From: CAVQNQ01 sp963714205
GTDB taxonomy: Bacteria > Acidobacteriota > Terriglobia > Bryobacterales > Bryobacteraceae
Assembly: GCA_963714205.1 (NCBI GenBank)
Contig: CAVQNQ010000007.1
Location: 1-64,000, forward strand
Length of the DNA: 64,000 bases
Direction: 5' to 3'
The position numbers and the translations under genes were made by a program. The notes beneath the pieces were generated by a model that saw only the letters and a list, made by a program, of their open reading frames with translations, did not search any database and had not been told where the DNA came from. Shown one piece after another: positions 57,758-64,000 of this stretch (within the stretch, counting starts at the first letter, position 1; every line of letters begins with the position of its first letter).

Positions 57758-58615
57758 ATGGAGAGCATTACGGCCAAGGCGATTGAGCTGGAGACCGATC
57801 CGGTGGCTCTGGTGTGGGCGGACGAAGCACCGACAGGAGCGATCCGCTTCAAGCCGGGCGGCTGGGGATGCGTGGTCAACTTGTTCGCGGTCGCCGCGAC
57901 GCGAGGACGTGCCGGCGCTTTTGACCGGCAGACGTTCGGTTGCGTGGGCGGAGGGGTTGGGCTGGGTTTCGGAAACCAGTACGAGGACTTCCCCGGCGGC
58001 CTGGACTGTTTCTGCCGGTTCCTGTCGAGCGGCAACGAGCAGTCGGAACCAGGACGCGCCATCGGGGACCAGATGAGAGTCTCGGGCGGGGAGCGCATCG
58101 CGGACGATTTCCTTCACGGTGAGCGCTACATCAAAGACCCCGAAGGCACGCGCCGGTTTGTCGAGGCGCTGCCCATGCGGGACATCCCCGCCGGCTTCGT
58201 CGTCGTCAAGCCGCTGGAGCAGACCGACCCCGGGCACGAAAACGTCAGGAGTGTCACCTTCTTCGTGGATCCCGACCGCCTCTCGGCGCTGGTCATCCTT
58301 GCCAACTACGCCCGCCCTGATGCCGAAAACGTCATCGTTCCGTGGGCTGCGGGATGCCAGGTGATGGGCATCTATGCCTACCGTGAATTGGAGCGGGACC
58401 GCCCGCGCGGCTTGATTGGCCTGACCGATATATCCGCCCGCAAGAACGTTCGGCCGACCCTCGGCGAACACGTCCTGTCGTTCACGGCGCCGTGGGCGCT
58501 GTTTCAGGAAATGGAGAGCAACGTCAGGGGCAGTTTCCTGGAGCGGGAGACGTGGCGCTCTTTGCGGAAGATGCCCGGCCAGCGCTTGGCCGCCTCGCCG
58601 CGCCATGCCAGTTGA
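57758..58615 (+). CDS. DUF169-family protein
   Basis: A 285-residue cytoplasmic protein of the DUF169 family: DPVALVWADEAPTGAIRFKP, CVVNLFAVAATRGRAGAFDR, QTFGCVGGGVGLGFGNQYE with paired Cys, and NVIVPWAAGCQVMGIYAYRE. Such proteins often bind a metal or an Fe-S cofactor, but the function is unresolved. It follows the flavin reductase gene closely and is probably coexpressed. The conserved Cys and the GCxG motif are intact. Confidence 0.85.
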   Translation: MESITAKAIELETDPVALVWADEAPTGAIRFKPGGWGCVVNLFAVAATRGRAGAFDRQTFGCVGGGVGLGFGNQYEDFPGGLDCFCRFLSSGNEQSEPGRAIGDQMRVSGGERIADDFLHGERYIKDPEGTRRFVEALPMRDIPAGFVVVKPLEQTDPGHENVRSVTFFVDPDRLSALVILANYARPDAENVIVPWAAGCQVMGIYAYRELERDRPRGLIGLTDISARKNVRPTLGEHVLSFTAPWALFQEMESNVRGSFLERETWRSLRKMPGQRLAASPRHAS

Positions 58616-58687
58616 CCCACGCTCCGCATGGCCGTGAGGTCGAGTAGTCTCAAGGAAGGTGCCGTGAACGTGGAATCAATACCTTTG

Positions 58688-58763
<76 letters not shown>

Positions 58764-58862
58764 GTCGAGTGGGCTATATGTGCAAAATAGCGCGTTCCCG
58801 GCCGGCAAGTCAATTCCCGAAGCCGGCCAGCGCGGCCGACCCGTCCGGGGATCGGCCGCGAA

Positions 58863-60323
58863 TCATACCCCTACGCCGAATTCCTTCGCTCCGTATTCCT
58901 TGAGCTTGTTGTGCAGCGTCTTCAGGCTGATCCCCAGGATCTCAGCCGCGCGCGTTTTGTTGTTGCGCGTGTGCTCCAGCGTGCGCAGAATCAGACCCTT
59001 CTCGGCTTCCTCCACGGTGGTGCCAATCTGAAAGCGAACGGTATCGGGATCTGCCGGAGCGGCCGGCGGCGGCGCCGCGGCGGCCGGTTCAGGCCACGCC
59101 GCCGCGGGAGCGCCCGCGCTGGCCGCCGGCTGGGCCGCTTCCCGGCTCTGCAGGAAGGCTGGTAGATGACGCATTTCGATGGTTCCCTCGCCGGCCAGAA
59201 TCACGGCCCGCTCCAGCACGTTGCGCAGCTCGCGAACGTTGCCCGGCCAGTTGTGCCGTCCCAGCGCCTCGATCACCTCGGGGGCGATGTAGGAAACCCG
59301 GCAATCGTGCTTGCGATTCAAGTCGCCCATCAGCGCCTCGGCGATCGCCTTGATATCGTCCTTGCGTTCGCGCAGCGGCGGTAGGTGCACGTGAAACACG
59401 TTCAGACGGTAATAGAGGTCCTCGCGCAGGTGCCCGCTGCGCACGGCCTCCTCCGGCACTTTGTTGGTGGCCGCCACCACGCGCACGTCCACCTCGAACT
59501 CGGCCCTCCCGCCCAGGCGCCGCACCTTGGAATCCTCCAGAATGCGCAGCAGCTTGGCCTGCGTCTGCATGGGCATCTCGCCGATCTCATCCAGCAGGAG
59601 CGTGCCGTGCTGCGCGATCTCGAAGCATCCCGCGCGGCGTTCGGAGGCCCCCGTGAAGGAACCTTTCTCATGCCCGAAGAGTTCGCTCTCGATCAGCGTC
59701 TCGGGAAGCGCCGCGCAGTTGATCGCCACAAACGGACCCTGCCGCCGGGGACTCAGCGCGTGTACCGTCCGCGCCACCAGTTCCTTGCCCGTCCCGCTCT
59801 CGCCGGTGATGAGCACGCAAGCCTTGCTCGGACCGGCCTGCTGCAGAAATGCGAATATCTCTTGCATCTTGGGAGAGGTTCCCACCAACTCGCCCAGGCT
59901 GCCTTTGTAAACCAATTGGCGCTCCAGCGCCCGCTTCTCGGCGCGCAGCCCGGCGTGGCTGCCCGCGCGGCGGATCAGCACCTCGAGACTGGCCGGCTGT
60001 ATGGGCTTTTCGAGAAACCAGTAGGCGCCCAACTCGTGAACCGTCTTCACTGCGGTCTCGATGTTGCCGAAGGCCGTCAGGACGATCGTGGGCGGCATGT
60101 CGCCGGAATCGCGCAGCCGCTGCAGGAAGCCAAAGCCATCGAGGCCGGGCATGTTCAAGTCCGTCAGCACCACGTCGGCGGGAAAGGCGGACAGCTTGGC
60201 GAGCGCTTCGTTACCTTCGGCCGCCGTCTCCGGGATCATGTCCCAAGCCTCCAGCATAGCCGCCAGGCCGCTCCGCTGGCTCGCTTCGTCGTCTACTATC
60301 AAAACCTTTAGAGAGTCTTTCAA
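58863..60323 (-). CDS. NtrC-type sigma-54-dependent response regulator
   Basis: A complete 486-residue regulator from TTG 60323 (GGAAGG upstream); an ORF extension to 60398 lacks similarity. The receiver has Asp55 in VVLTDLNMPGLDG. The AAA+ domain has Walker A GESGTGKE, the loop GSFTGA (a common variant of GAFTGA), Walker B LLLDEIGEMPM and NWPGNVRELRN. A Pro/Ala-rich linker (about 410-440) precedes the Fis-type helix-turn-helix NKTRAAEILGISLKTLHNKL. It is divergent from the following membrane-protein gene, which may be its target. Confidence 0.95.
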   Translation of the reverse strand: MKDSLKVLIVDDEASQRSGLAAMLEAWDMIPETAAEGNEALAKLSAFPADVVLTDLNMPGLDGFGFLQRLRDSGDMPPTIVLTAFGNIETAVKTVHELGAYWFLEKPIQPASLEVLIRRAGSHAGLRAEKRALERQLVYKGSLGELVGTSPKMQEIFAFLQQAGPSKACVLITGESGTGKELVARTVHALSPRRQGPFVAINCAALPETLIESELFGHEKGSFTGASERRAGCFEIAQHGTLLLDEIGEMPMQTQAKLLRILEDSKVRRLGGRAEFEVDVRVVAATNKVPEEAVRSGHLREDLYYRLNVFHVHLPPLRERKDDIKAIAEALMGDLNRKHDCRVSYIAPEVIEALGRHNWPGNVRELRNVLERAVILAGEGTIEMRHLPAFLQSREAAQPAASAGAPAAAWPEPAAAAPPPAAPADPDTVRFQIGTTVEEAEKGLILRTLEHTRNNKTRAAEILGISLKTLHNKLKEYGAKEFGVGV

Positions 60324-60517
60324 AAGTTGGAACCCTTCCAGGGGGGAACGCAATACTATTCTAGCGGACTCACCCCGGATTCGGTGCCAGAGTTGCAAGA
60401 TCTTACGGCGGTTTCGTAATGAGTGAACTTGATTTCTCGGGAAATGGTAGGATTGGAACTAATTGGGTGCCCGCTGTCAGACCCGGTCGTTTGTGCGGTC
60501 CCGCACGAGGGAAAGAC

Positions 60518-61993
60518 GTGATATCGCTGATCCGCCGCGCCCGGCGCCGCATTGTCTATAACGAGCTGTTCTCACAAGGGGCCATTGCGTTCAGCGCCGC
60601 GCTTCTGGCGTTCATCCTGCTTCTCCTGATGGGCACCCAGATTCTCGACTGGCGCTGGCTTTTCACCATACCTTCGGCCGCGTTGGGAGTTGGCCTGTAC
60701 CGGCTGTGGAGGCGTGTGCCCGCCGATTACACGGTGGCGCGGATCCTCGATCGCCGCCTGGCGCTGGCCGATACGCTGTCTACGGCAACCTTCTTCTGTG
60801 GCCGCGGCGAAACGCGCCTTCGCCCCGATCCCGCAGTCCGCGCCAGCCAACTCGAGGACGCCGAGCGCCTGGCCGCCACGGTGGATGCGCGCGCGGCTAT
60901 ACCCTTTGTCGTCCCGCGCGCCGTCTATGCGCTCGCCGTGCTCGTGCTGGTGGCTTCCAGCCTGTTCGCGCTGCGCTACGGCCTCAGCCGCCAGTTGGAT
61001 CTCAAACCGCCGCTGGCGCGGATGCTGCTCCAGAAGTTCGGGCCGCCGGAGCGCGCGGAGGAAGCCCGTGAAGCAGGCCGGACACCCGAACGAAACCGCG
61101 AACCGAACTACGCCGATCGGGAGTTGGATCGGAGCGATCCGCGCGCCGGCAAAGCCGATAACCCGCCGCAGCCGAGAAACCAGATGTCGGAACGTTCCGA
61201 CGCAGAGCGCAGCCCCGACGCTGGCTCGAAGAACTCCGCGAAGAAGCCATCCCCGCAAGAGGAAGCCGGCGACAGCGACCGGAATGCCGAGCTCGACAAC
61301 CAGCCGCCCGAGAGCGGCCGGGAGAATGGCGCTGCTCCCCCTTCCCAGGAAAAGGGCCAATCCGCCCAGACGAGCAAGACTGAGCAGGAGCCTTCCGGTA
61401 ACCAGTCTTCCAACCTCCTGTCAAAACTTCAGGACGCCATGAAGAACCTGCTCTCCCGTATGAGCACGCAGCCGGCGCCGCGCGCCGCCCAGCAGGGTTT
61501 GAACGCGCAGAGCAGCCGGATGCCGCCCGGGAAATCGAGCGGGAACCAAAAGATGGCCGCCAACGGTGGCGAGAAACAGCCCGGCGCGCAGGAAGGCGAT
61601 CCGCAAGCCGGCCAGACCGGCCAGGATAATGATGTGACGGCCCGGAGCGGCCAGGCGAACGGCGACGGCAAGAGCGATTCCAACCGGGCCGGTCAGCAGC
61701 CCGGCAGCGGTGTCGGCAGCCAGGATGGCGCCAAGGATGTCAAGCTCGCTGAACAACTCGCCGCCATGGGCAAAATCAGCGAGATCCTGGGAAAACGCTC
61801 CGCGAATCTGACCGGCGAAGCCACCGTCGAAGCGCAATCCACCACCCAGCAATTACAAACGCCGTACGCGCAGCGCCGTGCCGAGCACACCGAGGGCGGA
61901 GCGGAGATCGGCCGCGACGAGGTGCCGGTGGCCCTGGAATCTTACGTCGAGCAGTACTTCGAGCAGGTGCGCAAGCCGGGTCCCAAGAAGTAG
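60518..61993 (+). CDS. membrane protein with long hydrophilic, Gln/Gly/Ser-rich domain
   Basis: From GTG 60518 (AGGGAAAG upstream) about 491 residues. Three hydrophobic segments lie at the N terminus (AFSAALLAFILLLLMG, LFTIPSAALGVGLY and AVYALAVLVLVASSLFAL), with a DUF4175-like middle (ARILDRRLALADTLSTATFF). The C-terminal 280 residues are charged and low in complexity (EEAREAGRTPERN, QEEAGDSDRNAELDNQ, GQTGQDNDVTARSGQANG) before a short closing helix VALESYVEQYFEQVRK. The family is often next to MoxR/DUF58 genes; here it is near an NtrC-type regulator instead. Function unknown. Confidence 0.75.
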   Translation: MISLIRRARRRIVYNELFSQGAIAFSAALLAFILLLLMGTQILDWRWLFTIPSAALGVGLYRLWRRVPADYTVARILDRRLALADTLSTATFFCGRGETRLRPDPAVRASQLEDAERLAATVDARAAIPFVVPRAVYALAVLVLVASSLFALRYGLSRQLDLKPPLARMLLQKFGPPERAEEAREAGRTPERNREPNYADRELDRSDPRAGKADNPPQPRNQMSERSDAERSPDAGSKNSAKKPSPQEEAGDSDRNAELDNQPPESGRENGAAPPSQEKGQSAQTSKTEQEPSGNQSSNLLSKLQDAMKNLLSRMSTQPAPRAAQQGLNAQSSRMPPGKSSGNQKMAANGGEKQPGAQEGDPQAGQTGQDNDVTARSGQANGDGKSDSNRAGQQPGSGVGSQDGAKDVKLAEQLAAMGKISEILGKRSANLTGEATVEAQSTTQQLQTPYAQRRAEHTEGGAEIGRDEVPVALESYVEQYFEQVRKPGPKK

Positions 61994-62029
61994 CGCGCCA
62001 CGCCCGCCGCCGCGGGTTAGACTGGATTC

Positions 62030-63463
62030 ATGCTGCCCCCCGGTTGCGTGCGGCGTCTGGCGGACCTCATGGGCCCGCGTGGCTACCTCGACCGTCCCGA
62101 GGATCTGGCTCTCTATGAATACGACGGCGGCGTGGCGAAGCATCTCCCCGACCTGGTGGTTTTCCCGCGCGATCGACGGCAAGTGGCCGAAATCGTGCGC
62201 ATCGTTCGTGAATTCGATGTGCCATTCGTGGGCCGTGGCGCCGGCACGGGACTCTCGGGCGGAGCCATCCCCCGGGAGGGCGGCGTCCTGGTGGCCTTCG
62301 CGCGCATGAACCACATCCTCGAAACAGACCTCGACGACGAGCGCGCGGTGGTGGAGCCCGGAGTCGTCAACTTCGATATCACCCAGGCGGTCGAGAGCCA
62401 AGGGTACTATTACGCGCCCGATCCCTCCAGCCAGAAAGCTTGCACCATCGGCGGCAACGTGGCCGAGAATGCCGGCGGCCCGCACACCCTGGCCTACGGC
62501 GTCACCACCAACCACGTGCTGGGCCTCGAACTGGTGCTCCCCGATGGCAGCGTGGTGGAAACCGGGGGCAAGGAGCCGGACCTCCCGGGCTACGACCTCA
62601 CCGGCCTGCTGACCGGCTCGGAAGGCACCATGGCTCTGGTCACCCGCATCGTCATTCGCCTCATGCGCAAAGTCGAGTACGTCAAGACCTGCCTGGCCAT
62701 TTACGAATCCAACGAGGATGCCGGCCGCACGGTCGCCGAAATCACTGCGCGCGCCATTACGCCGGTGGCCGTCGAGATGCTCGATGGCGTCATGCTGCGC
62801 ATGGTCGAAGAAGCCACCCATGCCGGCTATCCTATGGATGCCGGCGCGGTGCTGCTGATCGAGCTCGAAGGGTTGCGCGAAGCCGTCGAACAGCAGGTGG
62901 AACTGGTCCGCCAGGCCTGCCAGGTGTGCGGCGTGCGCGAGTTCCGGGTAGCGCGCACCGCCGAGGAGCGCGACCTGCTCTGGAAGGGCCGCAAGAACGC
63001 CTTCGGAGCGGTGGGCCGCGTCAGCCCCACGTATTACGTCCAGGATGGCGTGGTGCCGCGCACCAAGATCGCCCCCACGCTGCGCTTGATCGGAGAGGTG
63101 GCCGCCCGCTACGGCATGACCATCAGCAACATCTTCCATGCCGGCGACGGCAACATGCACCCGCTGATTCTCTTCGATCCGCGCAAGCCCGGCGATTTCG
63201 AGAAGGCCCACGCGGCCGGCACGGAGATCCTCGAATACTGCATCGCGGTGGGCGGCTCCATCACCGGAGAGCACGGCGTGGGCATGGAGAAGGACCAGCT
63301 GATGGGCAAGTTATTCTCACCCGAGACGCTCGACATGATGCGCAAGCTGAAACTGCTGTTCGATCCCACTGACCGCCTCAACCCCGGCAAAATGCTTCCC
63401 ACGGGCCGAGGATGCCTGGAGATCCGCCAGCCTGCCCTAACCTCGGGCACACCGGTCTACTGA
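62030..63463 (+). CDS. glcD: FAD-linked oxidase, glycolate oxidase subunit GlcD-like
   Basis: A 477-residue FAD-binding oxidase that would oxidise glycolate or another 2-hydroxy acid. The PCMH-type FAD domain has VVFPRDRRQVAEIVRIVRE, PFVGRGAGTGLSGGAIP and IGGNVAENAGGPHTLAYG; the C-terminal domain has NIFHAGDGNMHPLILFD, ITGEHGVGMEKDQLM and a final LFDPTDRLNPGKMLP. These are classical GlcD landmarks. GlcE and GlcF are not adjacent in this window, so they must be elsewhere or the enzyme works with other partners. Confidence 0.95.
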   Translation: MLPPGCVRRLADLMGPRGYLDRPEDLALYEYDGGVAKHLPDLVVFPRDRRQVAEIVRIVREFDVPFVGRGAGTGLSGGAIPREGGVLVAFARMNHILETDLDDERAVVEPGVVNFDITQAVESQGYYYAPDPSSQKACTIGGNVAENAGGPHTLAYGVTTNHVLGLELVLPDGSVVETGGKEPDLPGYDLTGLLTGSEGTMALVTRIVIRLMRKVEYVKTCLAIYESNEDAGRTVAEITARAITPVAVEMLDGVMLRMVEEATHAGYPMDAGAVLLIELEGLREAVEQQVELVRQACQVCGVREFRVARTAEERDLLWKGRKNAFGAVGRVSPTYYVQDGVVPRTKIAPTLRLIGEVAARYGMTISNIFHAGDGNMHPLILFDPRKPGDFEKAHAAGTEILEYCIAVGGSITGEHGVGMEKDQLMGKLFSPETLDMMRKLKLLFDPTDRLNPGKMLPTGRGCLEIRQPALTSGTPVY

Positions 63464-63504
63464 AGGGGCCATCCGCGATCCTTCCTTTTCGCATTCCTGG
63501 TAGC

Positions 63505-63723
63505 ATGAAGCATATGCGACTCACGATCCGGCTGCTTCTTGAGAACGACGGCCGCTGGATTGGGGACATCCCCGAGCTTCCCGGTGTTACAGTGTACGGC
63601 TCAAGTCCCGAGGATGCGGCCCTAAAGGCCAAGGCCCTCGCGCTGCGGGTGATTGCCGAAGAGATCGAGCACGGGGAGATGAAACCCGCCGCCGATACCT
63701 TGCAGTTCTGTATCGCCGCATGA
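63505..63723 (+). CDS. hicB: HicB-like antitoxin
   Basis: A 72-residue HicB-type protein from ATG 63505 (or ATG 63514), with a single half-RNase H-like fold: LTIRLLLENDGRWIGDIPE, LPGVTVYGSSPEDAALKAKA and LALRVIAEEIEHGE. There is no DNA-binding tail, so it would bind the toxin but not repress transcription by itself. Its stop overlaps the toxin start (ATGA). Confidence 0.83.
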   Translation: MKHMRLTIRLLLENDGRWIGDIPELPGVTVYGSSPEDAALKAKALALRVIAEEIEHGEMKPAADTLQFCIAA

Positions 63724-63932
63724 GCGAATGGCCCGCGACTAGGGCGCGGCGGGTGCTTGCGGCGCTTCAGCGTATCGGGTGGCACATAGTCCGCACATCC
63801 GGTTCTCATCGGACGCTACGGCGGGAAGGTTGGCCGCAATATCGTTTTGCTTTCCACGATAAAGAGGAATTGGGGCCGGTCATGCTGAAGGAGATTTCCG
63901 AGCACACCGGCTTGCGCCCGGAGGATTTGTAG
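63720..63932 (+). CDS. hicA: HicA-like mRNA interferase toxin
   Basis: A 70-residue YcfA/HicA protein with a double-stranded RNA-binding fold. The catalytic His lies in VRTSGSHRTLRREG (GSHR motif), preceded by LAALQRIGWHIV, with FAFHDKEELGPVMLKEI and closing helix. HicA cleaves mRNA when not held by HicB. Here the antitoxin gene comes first; the classical hicAB order is the reverse. Translational coupling through ATGA keeps the ratio. The window ends 68 bases later with no further feature. Confidence 0.88.
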   Translation: MSEWPATRARRVLAALQRIGWHIVRTSGSHRTLRREGWPQYRFAFHDKEELGPVMLKEISEHTGLRPEDL

Positions 63933-64000
63933 CCAAAGGCTACGCGCCCGAGCCTATTTACGCCCTTCTCCGCATCTCGGCCCTTGCCTCGGCTTCGGCC

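Noticed and set aside
61853..63274. A 473-codon minus-strand frame opposite glcD
   Set aside because: Shadow frame; glcD has clear family motifs.

Overview
The window is a gene-dense, high-GC chromosomal segment of a Gram-negative bacterium. The outer-membrane genes bamA and ompH, the OpgC-like acyltransferase, many exported beta-propeller, CXXCH and Tat proteins, a kumamolisin-type pro-domain, an HspR-regulated dnaK-dnaJ locus and heavy two-component signalling together suggest a soil member of the Acidobacteriota, probably near Bryobacter/Solibacter. This placement is inference from gene content; no marker tree was possible. I see no CRISPR array, rRNA operon, intact insertion sequence or prophage.

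Layout. 1-4.6 kb: two P3A-type proton-pump ATPases flank a polyphosphate kinase 2 gene. 4.8-8.5 kb: a NarL-type sensor/regulator pair and an HtrA protease ending in a good terminator. 8.5-9.5 kb: a quiet stretch and tRNA-Pro(CGG). 9.5-15.2 kb: an OpgC-like membrane acyltransferase, a giant CheB-CheR-PAS-kinase-receiver fusion and a TetR regulator. 15.4-24 kb: housekeeping and envelope genes (guaA, an S41 protease, a small triheme-type cytochrome, ompH, bamA). 24-27.2 kb: a patatin and a two-subunit methylmalonyl-CoA mutase separated by an inverted repeat element. 27.5-31.1 kb: exported or poorly known proteins, including an exported HpcH/HpaI aldolase. 31.2-35.6 kb: a CBS protein, a decayed CbiX remnant and dnaK-dnaJ-hspR. 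35.6-42.7 kb: an NtrC-type regulator, a small sigma-region-4-like protein and a 1659-residue hybrid kinase. 42.7-50 kb: a POT transporter, a cluster of small stress-type proteins (DUF6496, DUF3309, lmo0937-like, CsbD), an FMN-barrel protein, two aldo/keto reductases, a TolB-like propeller and a lone receiver. 50-55.2 kb: a GH3 beta-glucosidase, an amidohydrolase, an alpha/beta hydrolase and a lone sedolisin pro-domain. 55.2-64 kb: uvrC, a flavin reductase, a DUF169 protein, tRNA-Cys, an NtrC-type regulator, a membrane protein, glcD and a hicB-hicA pair.

A striking property is that four otherwise well conserved genes (ppk2, guaA, an NtrC-type regulator and an amidohydrolase) are each split by a single-base frame change, three of them explicable as one base too many in a short C or G run. 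Because guaA is normally needed for de novo GMP synthesis, sequencing or assembly error is the leading explanation, but real lesions cannot be excluded from sequence alone. The most interesting biology is the proton pump / polyphosphate kinase / proton pump gene set, the lone kumamolisin pro-domain, the exported aldolase, the CheB-CheR-kinase fusion, and the run of tiny stress-associated genes around 44.2-45.3 kb.
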